Shown here piece by piece: positions 1 through 11,042 of a stretch of DNA of 64,000 nucleotides. The stretch spans positions 2,046,001 to 2,110,000 of the forward strand of contig OX337239.1 of assembly GCA_946965045.2 (NCBI GenBank). The letters run 5' to 3'. The translations under genes and the position numbers were made by a program. Each line of letters opens with the position of its first letter. Positions within the stretch are counted from its first letter, which is position 1. The notes under the pieces are model-generated. The model saw only the letters and a program-made list of their open reading frames with translations. It was not told the DNA's origin and made no database searches. Source of the DNA: Epithemia pelagica (taxonomy: Eukaryota; Bacillariophyta; Bacillariophyceae; Surirellales; Surirellaceae).

Positions 1-2600
1 GCAGAGATGAGCTATGAGCTGTTGCGGAACCGACCTCTAATTGTTCGCGTGTGTTGCGTGTTAGGATTGAGGAGGACGGAGAGTTCAAGAACTTTTCTCC
101 GTAAAGCTTTCATTTTTTCATTTACCACATTTCGTCGCGTCTGTGTCCACTGTCCACTGAATCAGTAGTTGATCTTTATGTCCTATCTCTGAATTCTGAA
201 TCTGTGTCCACTGTATTGTCCTGTCTTGGTAGATGGCCATTATTTCATGTAATTTTTTCTAGAGCTCTGACTCGCCCTGGCTTATCGACGCGAACCCGAT
301 CAGCGCTGATCGCTCACCCTGATCGTCATTGCGTTCGCATGGATGAGAAGGATCAGCGCATGCGAAACGAAGCAACATTGCATAGGTAGTCACTAGTCAC
401 AGCTCTCTAGCTTAAGCGACATACTCCTAGCTAGGTGTGCAAGACAATGGACCCATTGCATACCCATAAAGGAAAGAATATACTCCTAGAAACCTCAATA
501 AAGCTATGGTTTATTCTCGAAGAACATGTTCAGGAAGTGAATGTCACTCACACCTCCCAGGGTCAATAGAAGATGATTTTGACGTGACAATCAATCCAGT
601 GATACTGAATGCCCTCTCATAATCACTGACAGATGCGGGGAATCCCAAATACAAATGACAACATGTGTCCTCAGTGCCATCATCTTGTACCGAATCACTG
701 TCACAAGTTTCAGCTCTTACACGCAGAAAATTGCTGTCTCACCGAATTCGCCGTGGTCAATCGGTGCGGGTCCTCGGATCAGCTGACCCGATGAGCTGAT
801 CCAAGGCGCTGGTCAGAGTCAAAGCTCTAATTGTGCTAAGATCTCTAATCTTACAAGCTGGCTTCACGAGCGACCTGCCTAGTCTATTACAGTAGAAATA
901 CTGTACAGACAATTTTGTACATAAACAATCACAGTAACCATCTATGCCCCTTTGCTTATCGACCATGACGACAGCAAATTTTGGGAAACGCACGATGCCG
1001 TTCAAACCAAGAAGACCATGAGTCACCGCGCTTGGCGCTCACGTCGAGTGTCGAGTGCGGACCCGACCGATACACAAGCGGCCCCTGTTCCCCAAACTCC
1101 ACCGGCGCAGCTGATTCCGCCATCGTTGCGGACACCGACGGCACCCAATCGAATGCATCCCACCACGTCAATTGGAGGCATGATCATGATGGGGCTTGCC
1201 CCCACCATCAAGTGACACCCGATATCCCCAAGACCATTGACAACTCGGACCTGGAACCACATCGCGACAGTGATGATAATCACACTCTCATGCAGCCAAT
1301 TCCAAATACAAGACAAACGCCCGTGGTGGACAGTGATCAAGTGGATGTCACCTTTGGATGTGGAAGCAACTTGTTGTCGACTGGATTCATATCACAAAGC
1401 ACGGATCCTGTGGTGCGAGACTTGTTTCTTCCCTTTCCCCGAACCAGCAATGGTACCAATCACCAAACGATCAGCAGCAGTAGTGGTATTCTTCTTCCCA
1501 ACCAGCCGAACAATCGACGAACGCAGTCTCATCCACAATCCACAACTCCGATCCAAACCATCCACTCCTCAAACGACCATTTCAGGACGAGTTAATACGA
1601 CACCAGGAAGTACGACCAGCACACTGGCGCCGGTCCTGCAGCCCATTTCGTCCTTTTATTCCACCATCAACTTTCGTACCGGCCTGTCTGGACACAGTGG
1701 GTTGGCAGTCTCCTCTTTGAACAAGAACAAGCCCCATTATTCTCCTCAAGCATCCAATCACCACCATGCAACCAACAGCAACAACCCACCGAGTGCTACT
1801 CCTAGAGTTTGGGGTTTTGATTGTGGTAGTTCGTGTTCCTGGTTGATAGCGGATAATCATTCGTAAATATAGTACTGTTCATTTTTGATGACTCCTTTCA
1901 AAACTGCCTGCATATCCTAGGCAGACTGTTTCATCTCCAATCTCCAGGCCAAGCATGTGTGCGAATCTCTACTAGGGATGTAAACGTAAGTGCTGATGTT
2001 ATTAATCATTCTCATAGGTATTAGGTGGACTACATTGTGAAGAAGAGATCCTGGTTTGGGAAATTGGTTGTCATACAGTCATGTGCTGCGTTGAGGACGA
2101 GGCGAAAGCTTCTCACACAGCCGGGGGACAAACGAGGCAGCGGACGAGGCGAAAGCTTCTCACACAGCCGGGGAGACAAACGAGGCAGCGCCGGATGAGG
2201 CGACCACAGAACAGTGCACAACGTGAAGCACTGCTATTTCCCGAGATACAGGCACCGCGTACGTGATGTTTTTGGATAATCTGTTTGTGTTATACCTATG
2301 CTATCGATCTGGCGCTTTACATCACGTACCAGCGGCATGTGACGGCTATGGTGACCGGAAGCGGTTGCATTTGTTTTTGTTTTCGTATATCATCACGAAA
2401 TTATGTGATGAACAGGAAAACCTCAACGCGTCCGCACCGCTAGATTACTATGAAATAATATGTAAGATAGAAAAGGGAGTAATTACAAAATTGGTACACA
2501 ATTTTTGTACTGTAATGCACTAGGTATGTGAGGCGCGAAGCCAGCTTGTAGCACTTATCACACTCTCTAGTTAGAGTGGAGCTATGAAACTCTAGTAGAG
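1..2600. other. Gene-poor region with no supported gene
   Basis: I find no recognisable protein here. The longest open frames (about 960-1870, both strands) are overlapping, low-complexity and rich in CA/His/Thr/Ser, with no conserved motif or plausible splice structure. They look like chance frames in C-rich DNA. The stretch contains a 47-bp tandem duplication (2096-2190) and two copies of a short TACTCCTAG motif (about 422 and 481) that recurs in other intergenic parts of the window. A decayed gene or repeat cannot be excluded. Confidence 0.5.
2096..2190. repeat. 47-bp tandem duplication
   Basis: Two nearly identical direct copies (2096-2142 and 2143-2190) start with GACGAGGCGAAAGCTTC and differ only by one extra base in the G-run. 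They lie in gene-poor DNA just upstream of the hAT-like element. Confidence 0.85.
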
Positions 2601-5600
2601 ACTACTGCCTGGGATCTGTAATCGACCTTATTTCGCCTAGAGTACTAGTATCGAGTACAGCCGTAATGTGAGAGTACGAGTATCGAGTACCTACTTCTGT
2701 ACTCATACATGTTCGAGTACGAGTACCCAGCCACTCCTGACTGTACGAGTACGAGTATCAATGATTACTCGTCCATCGAATATGTAGAGAGTACGAGTAT
2801 CGAGTATATACTCGCAAGTATTCCACTATACTCGAGTATTACTTGCACGAATCCCGCTATGGTAGTCACGAGTCGTACTACGTGCTAGGCCGGCTAGTTT
2901 TTCATTTTAGCCGTGCCGATTTGTCCCCACTTTTCCTGCTCTTTTTCCTTCACATGCAAGTCGTCCCCACTTTTCTCGCTCTCTGCTTCATCCTATTTTG
3001 TCCTCACTTTTCCTGCTCTTTCCTTCACATGCACTTCGTCCCCACTTTTCTTTCTATCCTTTTCATCGCCATTTGTCCCCACCTAGCCTGCTCCTTTTGT
3101 CACTCAGGGATCAGGGAATCTACGTACAAGCCACTTTTCACAACTAAACATCTACCTAAAATCCAAGTATATCGTCTCCTTCTTACAACATGATCCACCT
3201 CCTCTCATTTACAGCTAGGTTTACGTCCTCTTCATTGTTTTGGGTCTTGGGAGAAACCAGAGTGTTACAGGGCATAGCATTGTTCAATACATTGTTGCGA
3301 CGAGGTCATGTGGACGTGAGTCTTTATTGACAATCCATGTCAAATGTCAAGGCAAGTTCTTCCATGGTAGAGGTGGAGAGATCTTGGGTGGGGTATCGCA
3401 ACTAAGTTTCCACTCAAGTTTGATTCCGCTGAAGAACCATCAAGGCCACCATTTTGTGGGTCCATCAAAGGAGCCACCGATGTGCTTGGTGCTGTACTAC
3501 TGGGAACTGGGTGTCGGGACAGGTAAGAGTGTCCTGCATGGTATCAGTGAATGGTGTTGGTTGGTCAGGTCTACAGTTGTTTTTGTTGGTCACCTTTTGT
3601 GGGTCCATCGAAGGAGCCGCCGATGTGCTTGTTGTACCACTGGGTACACAGGTACTCGTGTTGAGCATGTCCTGCATGGTATCAGTGAATAATGGAGGAG
3701 TGCAGTGTTGGTTGGTCTACAGTTGCTTCTCTTGGCCACCTTCTGTGGGTGCATCAATGGAGCCGCCAATGTGCTTGGTGTACCACTGCTGATGCACCAT
3801 CCATATCGTCTACAGCTAGATCGATCTCCTCTTCATCTTCGCTAATAGTACTCTTCGGGTTCTCCTCATCTGCCGAGTCTAGAGTCCATGGTTGGGCCGG
3901 CATCATCTTCAGTTTCTGCTACTTTATATTTGGCATCAAAGGGTGTCTACTGGGCAAGATATCACATGATCGTCGTTTCTGGGTGGGCTGTCAGTACTGG
4001 CGAGGCCGCAGCGGGCAATGTGGCCACCACAAAGGCGAGCGTATGTGACACGACAGTCACCGAAGGCCACACTAGCTACACCATGGACGATGAGACTGTT
4101 GTTGTTGTCTCATTGGAATCCACACCAACAAACGGTGTGTACAAGCACAGTGCCAATGCCAGGAACAGGGCGAGTGTCATACTCAAGAAGGATCCCCACA
4201 CATGACTACGGGCCAATCCACCTCATCCAGTCTGGGGTTGTTGGTATTGTTGGTATTGTTTGTGTGGATGGCATGGAGGAGGTGGTTGTTGTCGCATTCG
4301 TTGTTGGTGGCGGCAAGCCATGGGGCTTTAAGTGATGATGAGCATGATTGGTGTGATTGGAAGTGTTGTGGCGTGAAGGTGAAAAGCGAGACGAAGCAGG
4401 ACCACCAGCACCACCATTGGTATGATGATTGTGATGAGTGGTGGAACAGTTGGAGGATCCATCGTGTGGTGGCAAAACATGATTAGGAGATTGGTGCGCG
4501 GATGGTGGCGGCACTCGTTCCGGATTTTCAGTTTCAGGATGAGGAGGAGCGGTTCCAACGGTCCAACAACAACAATATTCCCGTCGTCCGGCTGGGACTT
4601 GTTCCACAACCAAACTGGTCCAGGGGACCACACATCCAAGAAGGCCATGGCCGCCACTGCGAACCACGGAATGCCCAAGGGACGACGCCACCAGTACAAT
4701 AACGAGGAGGATGCTGTTGCCGTGGCAGTAATGCCGGCGCCAAAGCGAGACGTCGTGGCGGGTACCATTCAGTCTCCTCCACCTCAAACAAAGAACCCAG
4801 GGGTCGTTGTTGTGTGGCAGTATTGTTTGTGGAGGAATCGTCGTCGTAGCCCAGACCCCAGAGGGGACGACGACGACGACGAGGCCCAGGGAGGAGGACT
4901 GCTATCCAGATAGTCCTTGCTGGTACATGCCAGTTGTCCGTCTGCTTGTTGATGACAAGCTGCCGCAAACTAGGGATGAACCACTGGAGCAGATCCTCCC
5001 ACGGCTCCTTGACCAAAGAAACTCATAGAAAAGGTTGTTGTAGTTGTCGAAAACCAAAACTCATTTTCAAACCACAAGGACATTTGCTCCCATAGTAATG
5101 ATGGAGGAGAATGAGGCATTGATTGTCTTGCCATTCTTGTGAGTGGCCCAATACCGGATTGTCCCAAATCTTGAATCCTCTTGTGACTGCTGAGACAAGA
5201 CCATTGAGCCATGGGTTTGGACAATCCCACACAGTCAGCGAGTTGACAAATGATGGTAAATGGAGTAGAGCGATGCATCAAATCTTCAGTCCTCATGACC
5301 ATAGAGTCAAAAATGGAATTGGTTGGCCTGGCCAGCAATCGACCTTGGGCCCACTCATGAAACTTGGTGATTCAATGAACAGAAATTGGGCAAGAGTTTG
5401 CAAATCACCGCAGGTTGAAATTGAATCCATTCCAGGGATCGTAAGTGTGTTGTTCTTCATTGAATCGGCTGGAATAGACGACTCTGTCCGACAAACAGAA
5501 AGAATATGGATGATGGACGAGGTAGGATAGAGGATGGTCGATGATCGATGGTTGATGGTTGATGGTTGATGGTCGATGGTCGAGGGTTCATGAGTGATGA

Positions 5601-5910
5601 TACAAAAGAAATAGGTGCAAATGGGGGGACAAACCATGCGCATAGAAAATACTCGAGTACGATGAAGTAACACTCGAGTATTACTCGGGTATTGGATGTA
5701 GCTCGAGTACGAGTAGAGAGTATGTACTTGCCGAACTACGAATCCATGAGTACGAGTACACGAGTAATACTCGACAAGAAAGTAAGAGTATCGAGTAATT
5801 ACTTGTATGTCAAAATTGGAGGAAGTACGAGTATTTTAGCACCAATACTCGAGTATTACTCGAGTATTATGCTCGGTACTCGTACTCGATTACAGATCCC
5901 AGACTACTGC
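2601..5910. mobile_element. Non-autonomous hAT-like DNA transposon, 3.3 kb
   Basis: The element spans 2609-5902. It has 17-bp perfect terminal inverted repeats (CTGGGATCTGTAATCGA at the left, its reverse complement at the right) and an 8-bp direct duplication ACTACTGC at 2601-2608 and 5903-5910. An 8-bp target duplication with short inverted ends is characteristic of the hAT superfamily. Inside both ends are dense subterminal arrays of GAGTACGAGTA/ACTCG motifs (about 2637-2850 and 5650-5890), the kind of subterminal repeats that hAT transposases bind. No hAT transposase is visible. The interior holds imperfect about 145-bp repeats and broken minus-strand frames (about 4206-5338) that I cannot identify. 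I infer mobilisation in trans by a transposase encoded elsewhere. Confidence 0.85.
3450..3800. repeat. Imperfect tandem repeat, about 145 bp, 2.5 copies
   Basis: The marker TGTGGGTCCATC (variant TGTGGGTGCATC) starts near 3455, 3597 and 3744, so the spacing is 142 and 147 bp. Each copy continues with a GGAGCC(A/G)CCGATGTGC-like block and, in the first two, a GTCCTGCATGGTATCAGTGA block. The array lies inside the hAT-like element. The frames through it are not conserved between copies, so it is probably non-coding. Confidence 0.75.
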
Positions 5911-5915
5911 ACAAA

Positions 5916-5947
<32 letters not shown>

Positions 5948-6467
5948 CCAATAGGAATAGGAGATGTTCGTAGTTCGTACGAGTGCTCCTATCTTTTGAA
6001 GTTCTCTCATTTTGCCCTATGAAGTATGAAGCCAGAAACCAATGAACAGTCGTGAAGAAAAGAACCTGCAGAGGTCTACCTCTCTACGAGTACGAGTAGT
6101 AGAGAGGATCTTGGATCTTGGACGAAGAAAGAAGTAGTGGTCTTCGTCATGTTACCTGCCCACTGCCCACCCACGAATGAGAATGCAGAGAATCACCGAA
6201 TAATTGGACAGAGAGTCTTTCATCTTTCATCTCCTATTTCTCTTGAGACTTGAGACTTGAGACATGATGTGTGAGATGAGTGGGGAAGTTGTCTGTCCGG
6301 CTGACCAAAGAGCACCCGCCTCCGGGTACTCTATCTTACGGTACTCCTAGGATAATCCAATATTCTACTCCTAGCTAGAGTAGAAAATAGGAAGAGCATA
6401 CCCTAGAAAGAAACCGTACTCCTATTAACATTCATCATCCTGGGGTGATGAAGGTGAAGAAGTTGAG
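5911..6467. other. Intergenic, with a GAAA microsatellite
   Basis: A (GAAA)n microsatellite lies at about 5917-5947, directly after the hAT-like target duplication. Near 6341-6425 are three clustered copies of a TACTCCTA(G) motif. I see no gene. This is the presumptive upstream region of the reading frame starting at 6468. Confidence 0.5.
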
Positions 6468-7142
6468 ATGCTGGCACCATCACCTTGTACTCTGCACCAT
6501 TGTTTGATTCAACAAGTAAGACTCTCTGCTAGACCTTTGGCTGGAGCATCCTTTCCATCAGATTTGTCTGTGACATCGATGCAGCTGTCGTCGTCGACCA
6601 GCTTGAATCTTTTTGTAAATAGCGGCATCCTTCCCGCAGCAACTGCAACGCTGACAATGGCTGCTCCGTATATATTGTGTTGTAACTTGCTTTATCTGGC
6701 GAGACGATCACATTTACGGAAAACCACCATGATGGAAATTCTGAAGATTCGAACGACGCGTGAAGTTGGATTTTCTCGTGGTATGTTTTGTCTCATTTTG
6801 CTAGCCTGGCAACTACTCGTTGCCTTGTACCCCTTGGTGGAACCGGTGGCGTCGGTTGCTTTTGGCTACACCTTCTTTTTCTATTCATATCCCAACGCTA
6901 ATGGTGCTGGGTACATCTTGGAGCCACTGAATGTACAGCATCTACGCGCCAATCAACGGACGAAGACTCAGTTCCGTTTGGACTGGCATCGCTTCAAATA
7001 CAACGTTGGCGAAATTGGCCGCGACGGCTACCGACATCCGCCTTCTCGGACCGAAAATCTGCCGCACATTGATTTCAGTCCCAAGGGAATCAAGCATTGG
7101 CCATGGAGGAGAAGAATGAGGATGGAAACAAAGACACAATGA
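6468..7142 (+). CDS. Hypothetical small membrane protein
   Basis: I do not recognise this 224-aa frame. It has hydrophobic stretches around residues 60-78 (alanine/leucine-rich) and 105-140 (MFCLILLAWQLLVALYPL and the following valine/phenylalanine-rich segment), so one to three membrane segments are possible. The C-terminal 80 residues are basic and hydrophilic. The base composition resembles the neighbouring coding DNA more than the repeats to the left. It is convergent with the DUF6824 gene. The start is the first ATG in frame; an upstream exon is possible. It may instead be a chance frame or a gene fragment. Confidence 0.35.
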   Translation: MLAPSPCTLHHCLIQQVRLSARPLAGASFPSDLSVTSMQLSSSTSLNLFVNSGILPAATATLTMAAPYILCCNLLYLARRSHLRKTTMMEILKIRTTREVGFSRGMFCLILLAWQLLVALYPLVEPVASVAFGYTFFFYSYPNANGAGYILEPLNVQHLRANQRTKTQFRLDWHRFKYNVGEIGRDGYRHPPSRTENLPHIDFSPKGIKHWPWRRRMRMETKTQ

Positions 7143-7730
7143 CGTAGAATTTTCACTGCAACCCAAATCTCTTTTGCTGTTTCGCGAAAGCAGTGCTAAC
7201 CAAGTTCGATCGGAGAACGATGAACTCGATTGGGACCTGGTTCCATGAAACCTCAAGAGTTCATCTGGCACTAAAAAAGTACGTCTTGCTGGGGCTAAAA
7301 AAGGATTGGTATGCATGATCGGATCATGAAGTGGATTGTGACTCGAACACAGAGACTCAGAGGGGTAATCTTTACAACGATAGCAAAGGTACATGACTCC
7401 CAGAGGCAGTGCGCGTCTTGTATCTCATGCAACCCTCATGAGTTGCTGCGCAAATTACTGTGTCAACGCGGCACCTGGTGAAATCGTCCGTCAGTGCTGG
7501 ATTCTTTGTTTGAACTGAATGGATCCTGAGACGCCTTACGGTAGCCTTTCCATCGGGTGCTACGTCAGGGTTATGAAATACATATGAATACAAATCTTGG
7601 CTTTTCAAAATATTGGAAGTGGAGGAGGCCAGCAACTAGAGCAGCGCAACGGTCAATAAATTGAATAAAAATATACACCAAGTTGATCAAAATCAAGGTA
7701 GTTCCCCTTAATAAACTCTACCAACGAACA
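7143..7730. other. Intergenic between convergent genes
   Basis: This 590-bp stretch separates the 3' ends of the hypothetical membrane protein and the DUF6824 gene. It presumably carries both 3' untranslated regions; AATAAA-like sequences occur near 7655-7668 and 7710. I see no further gene. Confidence 0.5.
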
Positions 7731-9746
7731 TTATGGACCTCCACAGGGTATCCTAGAGGAAGACTCTGACTTGGATTGTCCACGGTGTTTATCGTCACTC
7801 ATTTGGACCCCCCATGAACTCAGAAACGCCGTTTGTTTGCTGGAACCAAAGGATTTGAAAATGTCGAGCGGTTTGCTCGTCGGTTCCTCATTGTCTTGTT
7901 CTTTCGGTTTATCCTCGGTATTTTCTTGTGAGGCATGCACGGTTTCCTCTCCCAATACTGGTAGTTGCGGGGAAGAGTTGCCGTTTTCGTCATCACTCGG
8001 TCTCGTTCCGGTCGAGGAAGATCCCTTGGACATCCACGATTGCATGAAATCACGCACTTCCAAGGAATTCACGGAAGGATATTCACCCATTTCCACAGGC
8101 CCTTGAACATCTTGGCCCTGGACCTTTGTTTGGTGGGACAAGAATTCGACGGAAGGGCCACCACCCAAGGCCGAAAGACCCGACAAGGATCGTCCCAAAT
8201 CTTCCACATCAGTCGACTCATTGCGCACCGCCGTTGGCTCCGTCTTGAGCGAGATCTCAGGACAAGAAAAGCTACTGGTTTTCGCTTGCTCTGCGATGGA
8301 ATGGACCCCACCACCATCCTGCTTGACCGCTCGTCTCAATGTTGTATCCGCATTCATGCCACTGAGTCCCGACAAGGATCGTTCTAATTCTTCCATGATG
8401 GCCGTTGCATTGGATTCGTTTCGATGCGCCTCCGTCGGGTCTAGTTTGTTGAAGGGAATCGATGGACATGAATAGCGATTGGCGTTTGAAATGGAAACGC
8501 CGCCTTGTTTCCGACTGCTGGTGGCCTCTCGGCCATCCCGGGCGCTCAAACCCGAAAAGGATCGTTCTAGATCCTCCATCATGGTTGAACTATGAGACTT
8601 AGTGAATGTGGGTGGCTGTTGTCCGGTTTTTCTTGGCGGTGGTCTTTCGTCCAAGGGAGCGACCGCATCCTTCGATGAGGCAGACGTGTAGGTCCAAGTT
8701 TGGACAAAATCCGTCATCATCAATCCCTCACTGAGCGAGGAGCGCAATAGGTTCATTGGTTCCACCCAATGATCTCCCATACCACGTAAATGGTGGTGGT
8801 TCTGAAGCTTTTTGGATATCGTAGAAGACGGTGGCGATTGCGTATAGCGTAGTTTGGGTTCCGGCCAGCGCTTAGTGCTGCTCATTGACTCGGAGGATCG
8901 ATGGGTCCCCCACTTGTCCGCAAAATCTTGCAAAATTTCTCCATTGGCTGATCGAAGAGGGTCTAAGGGAGAAAATAAATCCTTATTGCTCGCACTTCGA
9001 TTGGCTCGTTTGCCCAGTGTTCCCAGTGCTGGTTCTGTTTTTGGTTCGTCATCTTCTTGTGGCAAAATTGACATGGTTTGTTGATTGGTTGTTTTACGAG
9101 ACGACAGTGGCGATGCAAGGATTCCTTCGTCCCCACTTCCTATAGCCTTTTCGTAAAGGCTCTGTTTTTGCCACAGTATTCTTCGAAAACTGGAATCGCT
9201 CGTTTGGAAGGACGAGGAGGGAGTGGATGTGAGTGATGACGAAGGAGATCGTGATGTGGTAGTCGTCGTTGACTTCTTTGACGTATTAGACGAGGTCAAG
9301 GAAGAGGTTACTTTTGCAGGTGGTCGCGGGCATTTCCGTTTTCGATCCGAATTGACATTACGCAGGGCATGAGACACTTTTTCATGCTGTGCGTTGGCAT
9401 CGATTTCCACCCATGTTTCGGTCTTTTTGTCGTACTTCATGAACCGCGCCCCATTTTCCTTCACCTTTTGAATCACTGATCGTGTCACACCCGACTTATC
9501 ATCCTTGCGTCGAGCCTGGAAATAGGCCTCCCGGTGTTGTTGCACAATTTCTTGGTATCTTTGATTGCCCACGTGTTTGTGGGCTCGTCGATTTTGCGCA
9601 CAAATCACGTCCGCGGCCCGCACTCCTTCAAACGACGATTCGTCGGCCCCAAACGGAAACTCGGCCGTATAAATCGTTGTACTGGTGACATTGTTTATTG
9701 TAATTGAGCTTTCCGGCTCTGGTTGCTGTGAACTTTCTGGTAACAT
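7731..9746 (-). CDS. DUF6824-domain protein with repeated linear motifs
   Basis: This intronless 671-aa protein has an N-terminal DUF6824 domain at about residues 38-128. The family pattern is clear: a D-V-I-C-A/G start, GNQRYQEIVQQHR, then a GARFMKYD..TETWVEID block and an HEKVSHALRN end. The domain is very common in diatoms and other stramenopiles; its function is not established and a nuclear role is often proposed. The rest is Ser/Thr-rich and probably disordered. Two motif families recur in it: (M/V)E(D/E)L.RS.SGLS occurs three times, and an F-x-x-x-W motif (DFADKWG, DFVQTW, DFMQSW, FLSSWG) occurs four times. These look like docking motifs for a partner. The start at 9746 is the first ATG and directly precedes the acidic N-terminus. 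Confidence 0.85.
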   Translation of the reverse strand: MLPESSQQPEPESSITINNVTSTTIYTAEFPFGADESSFEGVRAADVICAQNRRAHKHVGNQRYQEIVQQHREAYFQARRKDDKSGVTRSVIQKVKENGARFMKYDKKTETWVEIDANAQHEKVSHALRNVNSDRKRKCPRPPAKVTSSLTSSNTSKKSTTTTTSRSPSSSLTSTPSSSFQTSDSSFRRILWQKQSLYEKAIGSGDEGILASPLSSRKTTNQQTMSILPQEDDEPKTEPALGTLGKRANRSASNKDLFSPLDPLRSANGEILQDFADKWGTHRSSESMSSTKRWPEPKLRYTQSPPSSTISKKLQNHHHLRGMGDHWVEPMNLLRSSLSEGLMMTDFVQTWTYTSASSKDAVAPLDERPPPRKTGQQPPTFTKSHSSTMMEDLERSFSGLSARDGREATSSRKQGGVSISNANRYSCPSIPFNKLDPTEAHRNESNATAIMEELERSLSGLSGMNADTTLRRAVKQDGGGVHSIAEQAKTSSFSCPEISLKTEPTAVRNESTDVEDLGRSLSGLSALGGGPSVEFLSHQTKVQGQDVQGPVEMGEYPSVNSLEVRDFMQSWMSKGSSSTGTRPSDDENGNSSPQLPVLGEETVHASQENTEDKPKEQDNEEPTSKPLDIFKSFGSSKQTAFLSSWGVQMSDDKHRGQSKSESSSRIPCGGP

Positions 9747-11042
9747 GGTGTTTCAACGAAGATTGTCTCTGTTTCGTTTCAACATGTGAGGTTTGCTGTT
9801 TGCTGGTGGGTGGTGGGGTGGGGAAACGTGTGCCCGCGGGTGTGGGGAAACACCTGCCCCATGGTATTTTTTAAAGTTTGGTTCTACTATATTTCCCTAT
9901 ACTACATAAAGCTTCGTCCCCCAGAGGCTAACTGACTCTACAGAAAGGCTTTATACAAACTCTTTCCATCCCTACAAAAAGATCTAGAGTCAGTGCCTGG
10001 CCTTTCATGTTTCGTGTTTCGTTAAGGCTATTTGGACGCGCGCGCAAAGTGCATGCAGTATCTTCGTGTATACCCCAAACAGAGTCAGCGAGAAAAAGAC
10101 AAGGGACAGATAACTTCTTTCTTACGGACAAAGATCGATCGCACTAACACTTCCTCACGTCCACTTTTTCAAAATTGTCAAAACGACTGAGCATCAACAA
10201 GCCACAAGAGACATCAACAAGCCACAAGAGAGATCCTGAATTGTGATCTACCTATTACTGCCTTCTCTGTTCTCGTTCCACAAACTGGGTCGTCATGTTG
10301 TGAAAGATCACAAAGGAAATCCCAAGTTGGCATTGACGCGCAATTCTTGAAAAGGGGCAGATTCGGCATCTAAAATCGGACGGCCCTACTCTTTTGAATC
10401 CTACTTCTATCCTTCTACTGATCCTTCTACTGTGCTGTTTGTTCATTTCCGCGAGCTGCTCCTCTCATCTACAGGTAACATCGTGCTTCATGGTCCCTTG
10501 CTCAACCACAGTCAACCTTCTGCTGTGCGTGAATCGCTCGTTCGCTGAGATCATAGGGCAAAGTTAAACGTCTTCTGAGAAATTCAGAAAAAATGCAACA
10601 ACGGCGGAAAAGACAATGGTCATTGACAGCATCCTATAAGTGTTCTTTAAGACGGATTCAGCGTTATGGTCAAGTTCCGCTGCCTCTGCAGCGCCAACGG
10701 GGTTTAAGTGGTCGATGGAGCTCACCTGCTCCTGCGCTTGAGGAAATCACTTATCTTGAATTGATGTGACTCCAGGTAGAAGCAAGAAAATTCAGGAACT
10801 AGATTTGTCGATATGGAAAGATTGGAATTTATGATTCATCCGGCTGGTCGGGTTGAAGAAAAGGTGACAGGCATAAAGGGGCAGTCCTGTGAAGAGGTCA
10901 CCAATGCCATTGAGGAACAACTGGAAAGAACATCTTCGCTCGACAGAAACGTCTCGGAAGGACGGTCATAGACTGATTTTTGAGAGCCAACAGCTAAAAG
11001 CAAAACCATGATACACGAATACGTCTTGCAGGTATTTGATTT
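9747..11042. other. Intergenic, 1.3 kb
   Basis: There is no supported gene. A 20-bp direct repeat (CATCAACAAGCCACAAGAGA, two copies) lies near 10192-10231. A 58-codon frame at about 10592-10768 (+), basic at its N-terminus, has no recognisable homology and may be chance. The left side is the promoter region of the minus-strand DUF6824 gene. Confidence 0.45.

Noticed and set aside
960-1870. Overlapping 60-209-codon frames on both strands
   Set aside because: Compositionally biased, mutually overlapping, no domain or splice signals.
2637-2850. Telomere-like or centromeric repeat
   Set aside because: The GAGTACGAGTA units are irregular, occur only inside both ends of the hAT-like element and do not match a telomere unit.
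4206-5338. Minus-strand coding frames inside the hAT-like element
   Set aside because: They are broken, overlapping and without a recognisable transposase or host domain; at most a decayed fragment.
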